Program-made: the position numbers and the translations under genes
DNA from: Ensifer sp. MPMI2T
Lineage (GTDB): Bacteria > Pseudomonadota > Alphaproteobacteria > Rhizobiales > Rhizobiaceae
DNA: 64,000 nucleotides
Assembly (NCBI RefSeq): GCF_004827385.1
Contig: NZ_SRXN01000006.1
Coordinates: 1 to 64,000, forward strand
Direction of reading: 5' to 3'
Notes under the pieces: model-generated
What the model was told of the DNA's origin: nothing
Seen by the model: the letters and a program-made list of their open reading frames with translations, nothing else
Databases searched by the model: none
Shown: piece after piece, positions 16,682-26,609 of the stretch
How the letters are laid out: each line of letters begins with the position of its first letter
How positions within the stretch are numbered: position 1 is the stretch's first letter

Positions 16682-17527
16682 GTGGAATTTCTGACTGAAT
16701 ACCGCATTCCCATCGGAGGCTGGGCCAAAGCATTTGTCGACTGGCTGACAACCAATTTCGAACTGTTCTTCGATCAGCTCGCAAATTTCCTGTCGGCGGT
16801 CGTGGCCGTCCTGCTCTTCATCCTCCAGACACCGCACCCGCTCATCGTTGTTGCTATCGTCACTGCGCTTGCTTGGTGGCTGCGACGCTCGATCGGAATT
16901 GCGCTCTTCACCGGTCTTGGGCTGCTGCTGATCATCAATCAGGGCTATTGGCAAGAAACGACCGAGACACTGGCTCTGGTGCTCGCCGCAAGCTTCGTCA
17001 GCATGGCTGTCGGCGTTCCGCTTGGCATTGCTGCGGCGCGACGTGCCTGGGTCTACTCGATCATGCGTCCGATCCTCGATCTTATGCAGACCATTCCCAC
17101 CTTCGTCTATCTCATTCCGGCGCTGATCCTCTTCGGCCTCGGTATGGTGCCAGGCCTGATCGCCACGGTCATCTTCGCGATCCCCGCGCCGATCCGATTG
17201 ACCCGACTCGGCATCATCTCCACGCCGCCGTCGCTAGTCGAGGCAGCCGAGTCCTTTGGCGCCACGCCATGGCAGGTGCTGCGCAAGGTGGAACTGCCTT
17301 TCGCAATGCCGCAGATCATGGCCGGACTTACCCAGACGATCATGCTGTCGCTCTCCATGGTCGTCATCGCCGCCCTGGTGGGCGCCGACGGTCTCGGCGT
17401 ACCGGTCCTCAGGGCGCTGAACACGGTGAACATCGCCAGGGGTTTCGAATCCGGCCTCTGCATCGTCATTCTCGCCATTGTTCTCGATCGTCTGTTCCGC
17501 TCGTCCGATGAAGGAGAAGGCGCATGA
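16682..17527 (+). CDS. choW: Choline ABC transporter permease ChoW
   Basis: The 281-residue inner-membrane permease starts with GTG at 16682, giving MEFLTEYRIPIGGWAKAFVD; AAGAGGGATCC lies upstream. It contains several hydrophobic segments and the permease EAA motif region EAAESFGATPWQVLRKVELP near residues 185-205. Similarity is to the ProW/OpuAB class. Its stop overlaps the choV start by four bases (ATGA), so the two are translationally coupled. Confidence 0.93.
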   Translation: MEFLTEYRIPIGGWAKAFVDWLTTNFELFFDQLANFLSAVVAVLLFILQTPHPLIVVAIVTALAWWLRRSIGIALFTGLGLLLIINQGYWQETTETLALVLAASFVSMAVGVPLGIAAARRAWVYSIMRPILDLMQTIPTFVYLIPALILFGLGMVPGLIATVIFAIPAPIRLTRLGIISTPPSLVEAAESFGATPWQVLRKVELPFAMPQIMAGLTQTIMLSLSMVVIAALVGADGLGVPVLRALNTVNIARGFESGLCIVILAIVLDRLFRSSDEGEGA

Positions 17528-18573
17528 CGGACGCCGTCGTTTTCAAGAATGTCGACATCATCTTCGGCAAGAGCCCGCAGGCCGCCCTGCAAATGGTGGA
17601 CCAGGGAAAAAGCCGCGACGAGATTGGTGCCGCCACGGGTCTCGTGCTCGGCGTCGCCGGTGCTTCGCTGACAATCAACGAGGGCGAAATCCTGGTCCTG
17701 ATGGGCCTCTCCGGCTCCGGCAAATCGACGCTGCTCAGGGCCGTCAACGGCCTTGCGCCCGTGGTACGCGGCGAGGTCGAAATCAAGACCGCAAACGGAT
17801 CACTGAACCCCTATCGCTGCACCGCGAAGTCGCTGCGCGACTTCCGCATGCACACAGTCTCCATGGTGTTTCAGCAATTCGCGCTTCTTCCCTGGCGCAC
17901 GGTCGCCGACAATGTCGGCTTCGGTCTCGAACTCGCGGGCATGCCCGAGGCAGAACGCAAGAAACGCGTCGGCGACCAGCTCGAGCTGGTCAACCTGACG
18001 AAATGGGCGGACAGGAAAGTCAACGAGCTTTCGGGCGGCATGCAGCAGCGCGTCGGACTTGCCCGCGCCTTTGCGACCGGCGCGCCGATCCTCCTGATGG
18101 ACGAACCCTTCTCGGCGCTCGATCCGTTGATCCGCACCCGCTTGCAGGATGAATTGCTCGAATTCCAGCGCCGGCTGAAGAAGACCATCATCTTCGTAAG
18201 CCACGATCTCGACGAAGCCTTCCGCATCGGCAACCGCATCGCCATCATGGAGGGCGGACGCATCATCCAGTGCGGTACACCACAGGAGATCGTGAAGAAC
18301 CCGGCAAACCAGTATGTCGCCGACTTCGTCCAACATATGAACCCGATCACCATGCTGATGGCCAAGGACGTCATGCGGACCGGCGTCGAACGGGGCGCGA
18401 CAATTGCCGGCGTGACGGCGACGGCGAAACCGACGACTCCTCTCGTCGATATCCTGGACGCGATGTCCCGCCAGCCGGGCAGCATCGGCGTCGTCGACAA
18501 CGGCGCGGTGGTCGGCACGATCGACGCGCAAAACATAGTCGAAGGCCTGACGCGACATCGCAACAAAAGTTGA
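17524..18573 (+). CDS. choV: Choline ABC transporter ATP-binding protein ChoV
   Basis: This 349-residue ATPase has Walker A GLSGSGKST, the Q-loop VFQQFALLPW, the ABC signature LSGGMQQRVGLARAF and Walker B ILLMDEPFSALD followed by the H-loop SHD. A C-terminal extension from about residue 275 resembles the degenerate CBS region of ProV-type proteins (SIGVVDNGAVVGTIDAQNIV). It energises choline uptake through ChoW. Imported choline can be converted to glycine betaine as an osmoprotectant or carbon source. Confidence 0.95.
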   Translation: MTDAVVFKNVDIIFGKSPQAALQMVDQGKSRDEIGAATGLVLGVAGASLTINEGEILVLMGLSGSGKSTLLRAVNGLAPVVRGEVEIKTANGSLNPYRCTAKSLRDFRMHTVSMVFQQFALLPWRTVADNVGFGLELAGMPEAERKKRVGDQLELVNLTKWADRKVNELSGGMQQRVGLARAFATGAPILLMDEPFSALDPLIRTRLQDELLEFQRRLKKTIIFVSHDLDEAFRIGNRIAIMEGGRIIQCGTPQEIVKNPANQYVADFVQHMNPITMLMAKDVMRTGVERGATIAGVTATAKPTTPLVDILDAMSRQPGSIGVVDNGAVVGTIDAQNIVEGLTRHRNKS

Positions 18574-18595
18574 CGCAACACGCCGAACGGCCAAT

Positions 18596-18630
18596 AAAGC
18601 CCGGAGCAACCCGTTTCGGGCTTTTTTATT
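18596..18630 (+). terminator. Intrinsic terminator of choXWV
   Basis: AAAGCCCG and CGGGCTTT pair around a loop of about fourteen bases and are followed by TTTTATTG, just after choV. Confidence 0.75.
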
Positions 18631-18664
18631 GTTCGGGGTGACGAGCGGCGAAAGGAAGACGGTC

Positions 18665-19408
18665 ATGAGCGAAAAACCCAACGTTCTGCGCGAAACCGAT
18701 GATGAAGCCCGCAAGCTCGCCCGGACATTGCTTCGCTCGGCGAAAAGCGGCTCGCTTGCTGCGATCGAGCCCGAAAGCGGCGGCTTTCCTTTCGTCAGCC
18801 GTGTGCTGATCGGCATCGACATCGATGGCGCGCCGGTCGTTCTCGTCTCGCGGCTGGCAACACACACGCAGGCGCTGCTCGCCGATCGGCGCGCATCGCT
18901 CCTGACTGGCGAGCCCGGCAAGGGCGATCCGCTCGCCCACCCGCGTCTTACCGTTCAGTGCGAGGCGGAAGAGGTTCCGCGCAAATCCGAGACCCATGAC
19001 CGCATTCGCGCGCGCTTCGTCCGCCGCCATCCCAAGGCCAAGCTCTATGTCGACTTTCCCGACTTCGGTTTCTTCCGCCTGAACCCATTGAGGGCAAGCC
19101 TCAATGGCGGCTTCGGACGCGCCTATGCACTGACGGCCGAAGACCTCGCCATAGCCTCACCGGCCGCCGCCGCGCTCGCTGAAATGGAAGACAGCGCGAT
19201 CGAACACATGAATGCCGACCACGCCGACGCCGTGAAACACTACGCGACCGTTCATTGCCGCGCGCCGGACGGTGACTGGAAGATGGTTGGTATCGACGTG
19301 GCCGGGCTCGATCTCTTCGATGGTGAGCGGTTGAAACGGCTCGAATTCGAGGTACCGATCCAGGATACGGCGGAATTGCGTCCGCTTCTGAAAAAACTTT
19401 ACGGTTAA
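18665..19408 (+). CDS. HugZ-like FMN-binding split-barrel protein with DUF2470 domain
   Basis: The 247-residue protein starts at the ATG preceded by AAAGGAAGACGGTC. Residues 1-150 form a pyridoxamine 5'-phosphate oxidase-like split barrel (SLAAIEPESGGFPFVSRVLI, LLADRRASLLTGEPGKGDPL). The C-terminal part contains MEDSAIEHMNADHADAVKHY, the DUF2470 signature that binds haem in HugZ. Related proteins degrade haem or bind haem or flavin. Whether this one acts on haem imported by ShmR is unknown. It sits alone between the choV terminator and nolR. Confidence 0.75.
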   Translation: MSEKPNVLRETDDEARKLARTLLRSAKSGSLAAIEPESGGFPFVSRVLIGIDIDGAPVVLVSRLATHTQALLADRRASLLTGEPGKGDPLAHPRLTVQCEAEEVPRKSETHDRIRARFVRRHPKAKLYVDFPDFGFFRLNPLRASLNGGFGRAYALTAEDLAIASPAAAALAEMEDSAIEHMNADHADAVKHYATVHCRAPDGDWKMVGIDVAGLDLFDGERLKRLEFEVPIQDTAELRPLLKKLYG

Positions 19409-19468
19409 CCGGCGCCTAGCTACCCCCATTTTTCGCAGTGGGTGGTTGCCCTTTTATGCATCACGTCT

Positions 19469-19488
19469 AATTATCGTGCTTCACTAAT
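19469..19488 (-). promoter_or_regulatory. NolR-type binding motif upstream of nolR
   Basis: Read on the minus strand, ATTAG-TGAAGCACG-AT matches the NolR consensus (A/T)TTAG-N9-A(T/A), as remembered. It lies 28-40 bases before the nolR start and would support autoregulation, which has been described for nolR. Confidence 0.55.
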
Positions 19489-19515
19489 CATAACTACGTG
19501 TGATGTAATTTTCGC

Positions 19516-19869
19516 ATGGAGCACGCAATGCAGCCCCTTCCGCCTGAAAAACACGAGGAAGCCGAAATAGCAGCCGGTTTCCTTTCGGCCATGGCAAATC
19601 CTAAACGCCTCCTCATCCTTGACTCTCTCATCAAGGAAGAACTGGCGGTCGGAGCATTGGCCAACAAGGTCGGGCTGAGCCAGTCGGCCCTTTCCCAGCA
19701 CCTTTCGAAATTGCGCGCCCAGAATCTGGTAAGCACTCGTCGTGACGCCCAGACGATTTATTATTCGAGTTCCTCTGACGCGGTCATGAAGATCTTGGGC
19801 GCCCTCGCAGAAATCTACGGCGAAGACAACGCCGTGGAAGAAAAAGTTCTCGTCCGCAAATCGGCGTAA
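19516..19869 (+). CDS. nolR: Nodulation/global regulator NolR (ArsR-type winged helix)
   Basis: The 117-residue protein is nearly the same as S. meliloti NolR (AGFLSAMANPKRLLILDSLI, VGLSQSALSQHLSKLRAQNL, STRRDAQTIYYSSSSDAV). NolR represses nod genes and affects exopolysaccharide, growth and nodulation by binding asymmetric AT-rich sites as a dimer. The recognition helix is within SQSALSQHLSKL near residues 55-68. The ATG at 19516 lacks a Shine-Dalgarno sequence, whereas GGAG sits six bases before the in-frame ATG at 19528, so translation may start there (113 aa). The S. meliloti protein has extra N-terminal residues MNFR; here that ATG position reads TGT. Confidence 0.92.
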   Translation: MEHAMQPLPPEKHEEAEIAAGFLSAMANPKRLLILDSLIKEELAVGALANKVGLSQSALSQHLSKLRAQNLVSTRRDAQTIYYSSSSDAVMKILGALAEIYGEDNAVEEKVLVRKSA

Positions 19870-19901
19870 TCTCCCAATACGTCCGCCCCGCGGGACACCC
19901 T

Positions 19902-19940
19902 GAGAAGCCCCCACGAGCAATCGCGCGGGGCTTATTTTTT
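19902..19940 (+). terminator. Intrinsic terminator of nolR
   Basis: AAGCCCC and GGGGCTT pair around a loop and are followed by ATTTTTTAG, 35-70 bases after the nolR stop. Confidence 0.75.
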
Positions 19941-20110
19941 AGCGCGCCGCGAGGCGAACGTCGTCGTTCTCCCTAGAAAGTCGTGCCGGGGGCGCAAAGC
20001 CGCAGGCTTGACGCTATTGGGCGCGCTGATAGTTTGACCAACGGGTAAAAGAATCCGATCTGGTCGTCATATGTACCGCCAGCAATCAGATCCGCCGAGG
20101 AGAACAGGAC

Positions 20111-21439
20111 ATGTCGAACCGATTGAACACAACGCCGAACGATCTGCGCGCCTTCTGGATGCCGTTCACCGCCAACAGGCAATTCAAGAAGGAGCCGCGC
20201 CTCTTCGTCGGCGCCAAAGACATGTACTACACGACTCACGACGGCCGCACGGTTCTGGACGGAACAGCCGGGCTCTGGTGCGTGAACGCGGGTCACTGTC
20301 GGCCCAAGATCACCGAAGCGATCCGCGAACAGGCCGGCGAACTTGACTACGCGCCGGCTTTCCAGCTCGGCCATCCGAAAGCCTTCGAGTTGGCGAACCG
20401 GCTGGTAGACATCGCCCCTGAGGGCATGAACCATGTCCTCTACACGAACTCCGGTTCAGAATCGGTCGACACGGCGCTGAAGGTCGCGCTTGCCTATCAT
20501 CGCGCCAAAGGCAATGGCTCGCGCTTCCGGCTGATCGGCCGCGAGCGCGGTTATCACGGCGTCAACTTCGGCGGCATCTCGGTCGGCGGCATCGTCGCCA
20601 ACCGCAAGATGTTCGGCACGCTGCTGACCGGCGTCGACCACCTGCCGCATACCCACCTTCCGGCAAAGAATGCTTTCACCCGCGGGGAACCGGAGCATGG
20701 CGCCGATCTAGCGACCGAACTGGAGCGGATCGTCACCCTGCATGACGCCTCCACGATCGCCGCCGTCATCGTCGAGCCCGTTGCAGGCTCCACCGGCGTG
20801 CTCATCCCGCCGAAGGGCTATCTCCAGAAGCTGCGCGAGATCTGCACCAAACACGGCATCCTCCTGATCTTCGACGAGGTCATCACCGGCTTTGGCCGCC
20901 TGGGCACGCCCTTCGCCGCGCAGTATTTCGACGTCAAGCCAGATATCATCACGACCGCGAAAGGCCTCACCAACGGCGTGATTCCGATGGGCGCTGTCTT
21001 TGTGACCTCGGAGATCCACGACGCCTTCATGACCGGGCCGGAACATCTGATCGAGTTCTTCCACGGCTACACCTATTCCGGCAACCCGATCGCCTCCGCT
21101 GCCGCACTCGGCACGCTCGACACCTACAAGGAGGAAGGCCTGCTCACGAGGGCCGCCGAGCTGGCACCCTATTGGGAAGAAGCTCTGCACTCACTCAAGG
21201 ACTGCCCGCACGTCATCGACATCCGTAACATCGGACTGATCGGCGCGATCGAGCTCGAACCAATCGCCGGTGAGCCCACGAAGCGGGCATTCTCCGCCTT
21301 CCTGAAGGCTTACGAGAAGGGTCTGCTTATCCGCACGACCGGCGATATCATCGCGCTGTCGCCGCCGCTGATCATCCAGAAACAGCAGATCGACGAATTG
21401 TTCGACAAGCTGCGAGACGTGCTGAAGAACAACATCTGA
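20111..21439 (+). CDS. Class III aminotransferase (omega-amino acid/beta-alanine--pyruvate type)
   Basis: This 442-residue PLP enzyme starts after GAGGAGAACAGGAC. It carries [26 protein letters not shown] (phosphate cup), [13 protein letters not shown] with the PLP-binding Asp, and [16 protein letters not shown] with the Schiff-base lysine near residue 290. The pattern [13 protein letters not shown] at the N-terminus is typical of beta-alanine:pyruvate transaminases. It would transfer the amino group of an omega-amino acid to pyruvate. The exact donor is uncertain. A palindromic repeat follows the stop and may serve as terminator. Confidence 0.85.
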   Translation: MSNRLNTTPNDLRAFWMPFTANRQFKKEPRLFVGAKDMYYTTHDGRTVLDGTAGLWCVNAGHCRPKITEAIREQAGELDYAPAFQLGHPKAFELANRLVDIAPEGMNHVLYTNSGSESVDTALKVALAYHRAKGNGSRFRLIGRERGYHGVNFGGISVGGIVANRKMFGTLLTGVDHLPHTHLPAKNAFTRGEPEHGADLATELERIVTLHDASTIAAVIVEPVAGSTGVLIPPKGYLQKLREICTKHGILLIFDEVITGFGRLGTPFAAQYFDVKPDIITTAKGLTNGVIPMGAVFVTSEIHDAFMTGPEHLIEFFHGYTYSGNPIASAAALGTLDTYKEEGLLTRAAELAPYWEEALHSLKDCPHVIDIRNIGLIGAIELEPIAGEPTKRAFSAFLKAYEKGLLIRTTGDIIALSPPLIIQKQQIDELFDKLRDVLKNNI

Positions 21440-21464
21440 GCTTTCGACATCACGCTTTCTGAAG

Positions 21465-21490
21465 CCCTTTCCCCGCAAGCGGGGAGAGGG
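21465..21490. repeat. Small palindromic repeat (class C)
   Basis: CCTTTCCCCGCAAGCGGGGA forms a GC-rich hairpin followed by GAGGGTTATTG. Related copies occur at 39807-39923 and 42320-42380. It may also end aminotransferase transcription. Confidence 0.6.
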
Positions 21491-21527
21491 TTATTGTTAT
21501 GAATCAAATAGAGTGCGGAGTGCCTGC

Positions 21528-23225
21528 ATGTCCGAGATGTTGGAACGTGTCATCGATCAGGGCGTGGGCCGCGCCCCGGCTGATATCGTGCTCAAGGGCG
21601 GCCGCTTCCTCGATCTCGTCACCGGTGAGCTCATTGCCTCCGACATCGCCATTTGCGGCGACCGCATCGTTGGAACCTACGGCGATTATAAGGGACGCGA
21701 GGAAATCGACATCACCGGCCGCATCGTCGTTCCGGGCTTCATCGACACGCATCTGCACATCGAATCCTCGCTCGTCACCCCGCACGAGTTCGACCGCTGC
21801 GTCCTCCCCCTCGGCATCACGACGGCAATCTGCGATCCGCACGAGATCGCCAACGTCCTTGGCACCGAGGGCATCCAGTTTTTCCTCGATTCGGCAGCGG
21901 AAACGATCATGGACATCCGCGTCCAGCTTTCGTCCTGCGTGCCGGCAACGCATCTCGAGACGGCCGGCGCCGACCTGCCGATCGAGCGCCTCGTGCCCTT
22001 CCGTCACCACCCGAAGGTGATCGGGCTCGCCGAGTTCATGAACTTTCCCGGCGTCGTCCATAAGGACCCCGTCTGTCTGGCCAAGCTCGATGCATTCCAA
22101 GGCGGTCACATCGACGGCCATGCACCGCTTCTCTCCGGCAAGGAACTGAACGGCTATCTAGCCACCGGCATCCGCACCGACCACGAATGCACGACCGCCG
22201 ACGAGGCGCTCGAAAAGATCCGCAAGGGTATGCACATTCTCGTGCGCGAGGGCTCGGTCTCGAAGGACTTGCATGCCCTGATGCCGGTCATCACCGAGCG
22301 GCTCTCGCCCCACCTTGCGCTCTGCACCGACGACCGCAATCCGCTCGATATCGCCGAACAGGGCCACCTCGATCACATGATCCGCACCGCGATCGCCGCC
22401 GGGGTCGAGCCTCTGGCGATCTATCGCGCTGCCTCGATTTCCGCCGCCCGCGCCTTCGGCCTCAGGGACCGCGGCCTTGTCGCGCCGGGCTGGCGCGCAG
22501 ACCTCGTGATCATCGACAGCCTGGAGAACTGCAAGGCCGAGATCGTGTTTTCTGGAGGGAGACGGGTGACGGATGCGCTGTTCGCGACGCGGAAGCCGGT
22601 CGAGCCGGTCGGACTCGACAGCGTCAAGGCTGGCCTGGTCAAGGCTGCCGATTTCGCAGTTCCCTTTGCCGAGGGCCAGACCTCGGTAATCGGCGTCCTG
22701 CCCGGCAAGATCATCACCGAACATCGGCGCTTCCACCTGCCCGCTGAAGGAAACCAGACTGGAATCGACCTCGGCCAGGACATCATCAAGGTGGCCGTCA
22801 TCGAGCGCCACGGCGTCAATGGCAACCACGCCAACGGCTTCGTTCAGGGTTTTGGGCTGAAGAAGGGCGCGATCGCCTCGACCGTCGGCCATGACAGCCA
22901 CAATATCTGCGTTGTCGGCGTCAACGAGGAGGACATGGCGATCGCTGCCAATCGGCTCGGCGAGATCAAGGGCGGCTTCGTCGTAGTCGACGGCGGCAAG
23001 GTCACAGGCGAAATCGCCCTCCCCATCGCGGGCCTCATGAGCCTCGAACCCTACGAGCGGGTGCGCGACACTCTCCATCACCTCCGGCAGGCTGCCTTCG
23101 CCCTCGGCGCCACGCTGGAGGAGCCCTTCCTCCAACTCGCTTTCCTGCCACTACCGGTGATCCCGCACCTTAAGATCTCGGACAAGGGCCTTGTCGATGT
23201 GGATACGTTCGCGCTGATCGGATGA
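21528..23225 (+). CDS. adeC: Adenine deaminase
   Basis: The 565-residue amidohydrolase converts adenine to hypoxanthine and ammonia. The metal-site motif is [11 protein letters not shown] near residues 68-78, with [11 protein letters not shown] and [15 protein letters not shown] further on, then the C-terminal adenine deaminase domain ([20 protein letters not shown]). The ATG at 21528 has GGAG seven bases upstream; the frame also allows GTG at 21513. The product hypoxanthine is a substrate for the xanthine dehydrogenase encoded about 17 kb downstream. Confidence 0.93.
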   Translation: MSEMLERVIDQGVGRAPADIVLKGGRFLDLVTGELIASDIAICGDRIVGTYGDYKGREEIDITGRIVVPGFIDTHLHIESSLVTPHEFDRCVLPLGITTAICDPHEIANVLGTEGIQFFLDSAAETIMDIRVQLSSCVPATHLETAGADLPIERLVPFRHHPKVIGLAEFMNFPGVVHKDPVCLAKLDAFQGGHIDGHAPLLSGKELNGYLATGIRTDHECTTADEALEKIRKGMHILVREGSVSKDLHALMPVITERLSPHLALCTDDRNPLDIAEQGHLDHMIRTAIAAGVEPLAIYRAASISAARAFGLRDRGLVAPGWRADLVIIDSLENCKAEIVFSGGRRVTDALFATRKPVEPVGLDSVKAGLVKAADFAVPFAEGQTSVIGVLPGKIITEHRRFHLPAEGNQTGIDLGQDIIKVAVIERHGVNGNHANGFVQGFGLKKGAIASTVGHDSHNICVVGVNEEDMAIAANRLGEIKGGFVVVDGGKVTGEIALPIAGLMSLEPYERVRDTLHHLRQAAFALGATLEEPFLQLAFLPLPVIPHLKISDKGLVDVDTFALIG

Positions 23226-23228
23226 CGG

Positions 23229-24875
23229 TCACCGCAACCGACCGCAGAAGACGTCGAGCGCGGAAAGCACGATTACGTCGTCTAGCCAGGGGGGTGCGAA
23301 GCCGGGTATTGGAAGGGCCTCTTGAACGATCACATCGACGGGAAGACGCACCTCCTGCGGCTCCCGCGTGAGGTTGAATACGAACAGAAAGCGCTCGCCA
23401 TTCTTGTCCCTCGTAAAGGACAGGATGTCCTGGTTGAAGGTGAGAAACGCCATGTCACCGTCGAGAAGCGGCTCTTGCGCCCGGCGAAAAGCGAGGGTGC
23501 GGCGATAATGCTCCAGCACCGATCCCGGCACACCCTCCTGCGCATCGACCGCGAGCAACCGCTGTTCGTCACGTACCGGCAACCAGGGCGTCCCGAGGGA
23601 GAAGCCCGCATTGGGCAATGCCTGTTCCCATACCATCGGCGTGCGGCATCCGTCGCGACCCCTGAAGGCCGGCCAGAAGCGGATGCCGTAGGGGTCGCGC
23701 AGTTCCTCGAAAGCAAGTTCCGCCTCCGGCAGCCCCAATTCCTCGCCCTGGTAAAGGCAGATCGACCCGCGTAACGCGGCAAGCAGGGAAATCGCGAGCT
23801 TCGCCACCCGCTCCCGTTCGGCTTCATTGCGTGCGAACCGGCTGACATGGCGGATCACATCGTGATTGGAAAAAGCCCAGCAGACCCAGCCGTCGGCAAC
23901 CACCGCCTGAAAATTCTCGACACAGCGGCGAATATGCCTTGCCGTGAATTCGGGCCCGAGAAAATCGAAGGTGTAGCACATGTGCAGCTTGTCGCGGCCG
24001 CCCGTGTAGGCGGCGACCGTCCTCAGTGAACGGGCGCCGTCGCCCACTTCGCCGACCGTTGCGCGAGCGCTGTATTCATCGAGCATCGCCCGCAATCGGC
24101 GCAGGAAGGCGACGTTCTCCGGCTGGGTCTTGTCGTAGAGGTGATCCTGCATGCCATAAGGGTTGACATCCGGCGCATCGTGGCTCGTTGCATCCGGATC
24201 GGGAACAAGCGGCGGATTGTCCCTGAGGTTCCGGTCATGGAAATAGTAGTTGGCGGTATCGAGCCGGAAGCCATCGACGCCGCGATCGAGCCAGAAGCGG
24301 ACGGTCGAGAGCACGGCCTCCTGAACCTCCGGATTGTGGAAGTTGAGGTCCGGCTGCGATGACAGGAAATGGTGCAAGTAATATTGCCTGCGGACGCCGT
24401 CCCATTCCCAGGCCGGGCCGCCGAAGATCGAAAGCCAGTTGTTCGGCGCCGTCCCGTCTGGCTTCGGATCGGCCCATACATACCAATCCTCCTTGGCATT
24501 GGTCCTGCTCGACCGGCTCTCGATGAACCACGGGTGCCGATCCGAGCTGTGCGAAATCACCTGGTCGATGATCACTTTCAGGCCGAGGCGATGCGCCTCC
24601 GCGAGCATGGCGTCAAAATCGGCAAGCGTGCCGAACATCGGATCGACGTCGCAATAGTCGGAGACATCATAGCCCATGTCGGCCTGCGGTGACCTGAAGA
24701 ACGGCGACAGCCAGATCGCGTCGACACCAAGCGAGGCGATATGGGGAAGCCGCCCGGTGACGCCGCGAAGATCGCCGATACCGTCGCCGTCGGTATCCTG
24801 AAAGGAGCGCGGGTAGACCTGATAGATCACCGCGCCGCGCCACCAGTCATCCGCTGATCTCGCTTCTATCGCCAT
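23229..24875 (-). CDS. GH13 alpha-glucosidase
   Basis: The 548-residue protein shows the four GH13 regions: DQVISHSSDRHPWF (I), GFRLDTANYYF with the nucleophile Asp (II), TVGEVGD with the acid Glu (III) and FSNHDVIRH (IV). The sequence WWRGAVIYQVYPRSFQDTDG is typical of oligo-1,6-glucosidase and sucrose or trehalulose hydrolases. It resembles rhizobial AglA, but the gene is not next to an agl transporter, so I give no symbol. It has no signal peptide and should be cytoplasmic. The ATG at 24875 has GAGGAG about nine bases upstream; a TTG lies two codons earlier. It converges with adeC, three bases between stops. Confidence 0.85.
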   Translation of the reverse strand: MAIEARSADDWWRGAVIYQVYPRSFQDTDGDGIGDLRGVTGRLPHIASLGVDAIWLSPFFRSPQADMGYDVSDYCDVDPMFGTLADFDAMLAEAHRLGLKVIIDQVISHSSDRHPWFIESRSSRTNAKEDWYVWADPKPDGTAPNNWLSIFGGPAWEWDGVRRQYYLHHFLSSQPDLNFHNPEVQEAVLSTVRFWLDRGVDGFRLDTANYYFHDRNLRDNPPLVPDPDATSHDAPDVNPYGMQDHLYDKTQPENVAFLRRLRAMLDEYSARATVGEVGDGARSLRTVAAYTGGRDKLHMCYTFDFLGPEFTARHIRRCVENFQAVVADGWVCWAFSNHDVIRHVSRFARNEAERERVAKLAISLLAALRGSICLYQGEELGLPEAELAFEELRDPYGIRFWPAFRGRDGCRTPMVWEQALPNAGFSLGTPWLPVRDEQRLLAVDAQEGVPGSVLEHYRRTLAFRRAQEPLLDGDMAFLTFNQDILSFTRDKNGERFLFVFNLTREPQEVRLPVDVIVQEALPIPGFAPPWLDDVIVLSALDVFCGRLR

Positions 24876-25051
24876 CGGCAAATCTCCTCGTTTCGGCCGC
24901 CTCCAAGCAGATGTATCTTTGCAAGTTCTTCGAGTAAACGACGATGGTGATATTCGCGCGCTGGACGATATCGCAGTCAGGACGGCGCAACCGCCGTGTT
25001 CCTGCCGTCATCGCGCGTGACAAGTTGCCGGCAACGGTCGCCGGCCCCTGA

Positions 25052-26485
25052 TCAACGCCTTTTGCGTGCCTTCGATTCGTAAGGATTGTCCGATGCGCGG
25101 AAATGCACCCGGATCGGCACGCCCGGCAGGTCGAAGTCGTTGCGAAGCCCGTTGATCAGATAGCGGGTGTAGGATTCCGGCAGGGCCTCGGGGCGCGTGC
25201 AGGAAATCATGAAGCCCGGCGGACGGGCCTTTACCTGCGTCATGTATTTGAGCTTGAGGCGCCGCCCGGAAACGGCCGGCGGCGGGTGCTGCACCTGCTG
25301 CGATTCCAGCCAACGGTTAAGCCGCGCCGTCGAGATGCGCCGGTTCCAGACCTTGTCGGTGTCGATGATCGCCTGCATCAGCCGGTCGAGGCCATAGCCC
25401 GTATGGCCGGAAATCGGCACCGCACGGATGCCGCGCGCCTGCGGCAAGAGACGCTCGGTCTTTTCACGAAGATCGGCCAGCACCGCCTGCCAATCCTCCA
25501 CAAGATCCCACTTGTTGAAAGCAAGCACGGCCGCCCGTCCCTCGCGCAGGACCAGATCGACGATCTGCAGGTCCTGCTTCTCGAAGGGGATCGTGGCGTC
25601 GAAAACGACAACCACAGTCTCGGCAAAGCGGATCGCCCTCAGCGCATCGGCGACCGAGAGCTTTTCGAGCTTCTCCTGAACCTTGGCCTTGCGGCGCATG
25701 CCGGCCGTGTCGAACATCTTGATCGTGCGGCTGCGCCACTGCCATTCGACGGAGATCGAATCTCGGGTGATGCCCGCCTCGGGTCCGGTCAGCAACCGGT
25801 CCTCGCCAAGGAAACGGTTGATCAGCGTCGATTTGCCGGCATTCGGCCGCCCGACGATCGCCACGCGCAGCGGCTTCGTCTCGTCATAGGCGGACTCGGC
25901 GTCCTCATCCTCAGCCTCCTCGCCCGGAGCGGTCGGACGGATGTCGACATCGGTTTCCGCCACGTCTTCCTTGGGCGGAAAGGCCCTCTCCTCGCCGAGC
26001 GCTGCGACGATCGCGTCGCGCAGGTCGAGCATACCCTCGCCGTGTTCTGCCGAAATCGGGCAAGGATCGCCAAGGCCAAGCGTGAAGGCGTCGTAAAAGC
26101 CGCCATCGGAACCGCGCGCCTCCGCCTTGTTGGCGACGACGATCACGGGCTTGCCGCGACGGCGCAGCATCTCGGCGAGCGTTTCGTCGGCCGGCGTTAA
26201 GCCCGCCTTGGCATCGATCACGAACAGCGAAAGATCGGCCTCGTCGATTGCCGCCTCGGTCTGCGCCCACATCCGCCCCTGCAGGCTATCGGGCGCCGAT
26301 TGCTCGAGGCCTGCGGTATCGATGATGCGAAACTTGAGGTCGACGAGCTTCGCGTCGCCGGGGCGCCGGTCGCGGGTCACCCCCGGCGTATCGTCGACAA
26401 GCGCCAGCTTCTTGCCAACCAGGCGGTTGAACAAGGTGGACTTGCCTACATTGGGGCGCCCGACGATGGCGACGGTAAAACTCAT
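25052..26485 (-). CDS. der: Ribosome biogenesis GTPase Der (EngA)
   Basis: This 477-residue protein has two tandem G domains. The first P-loop is GRPNVGKST at residues 8-16 with DTPGVT and NKAE; the second is GRPNAGKST near 208-216 with [11 protein letters not shown] and NKWD. A C-terminal KH-like domain ([20 protein letters not shown]) follows. Der is essential for 50S subunit maturation. The YfgM-like gene lies upstream on the same strand, a common alphaproteobacterial arrangement, but here a RIME repeat of about 100 bases separates them. Confidence 0.97.
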   Translation of the reverse strand: MSFTVAIVGRPNVGKSTLFNRLVGKKLALVDDTPGVTRDRRPGDAKLVDLKFRIIDTAGLEQSAPDSLQGRMWAQTEAAIDEADLSLFVIDAKAGLTPADETLAEMLRRRGKPVIVVANKAEARGSDGGFYDAFTLGLGDPCPISAEHGEGMLDLRDAIVAALGEERAFPPKEDVAETDVDIRPTAPGEEAEDEDAESAYDETKPLRVAIVGRPNAGKSTLINRFLGEDRLLTGPEAGITRDSISVEWQWRSRTIKMFDTAGMRRKAKVQEKLEKLSVADALRAIRFAETVVVVFDATIPFEKQDLQIVDLVLREGRAAVLAFNKWDLVEDWQAVLADLREKTERLLPQARGIRAVPISGHTGYGLDRLMQAIIDTDKVWNRRISTARLNRWLESQQVQHPPPAVSGRRLKLKYMTQVKARPPGFMISCTRPEALPESYTRYLINGLRNDFDLPGVPIRVHFRASDNPYESKARKRR

Positions 26486-26507
26486 CTCGAAATATCCGTT
26501 TCGCTCT

Positions 26508-26609
26508 TACAGCGCCGTACGTCCTTCAGGACGCACGGCGCTGTAACTCTTTGAATTTACACATCGTGCTTTCCGAAAATCGGGTCCGATTTTCGGGCCG
26601 ATGCGCTAG
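26508..26609. repeat. RIME-type repeat (class A) between der and the YfgM-like gene
   Basis: The first half holds the palindrome TACAGCGCCGTACGTCC with its partner GGACGCACGGCGCTGTA. The second half holds CCGAAAATCGG and CCGATTTTCGG. It is nearly the same as 29096-29202. The end of the element, GCGCTAG, contains the TAG stop codon of the upstream gene when read on the minus strand. Confidence 0.85.

Noticed and set aside
15315-16784. Minus-strand ORF of 489 codons over choX
   Set aside because: choX is confirmed by exact positions of its ligand residues; this frame is its shadow.
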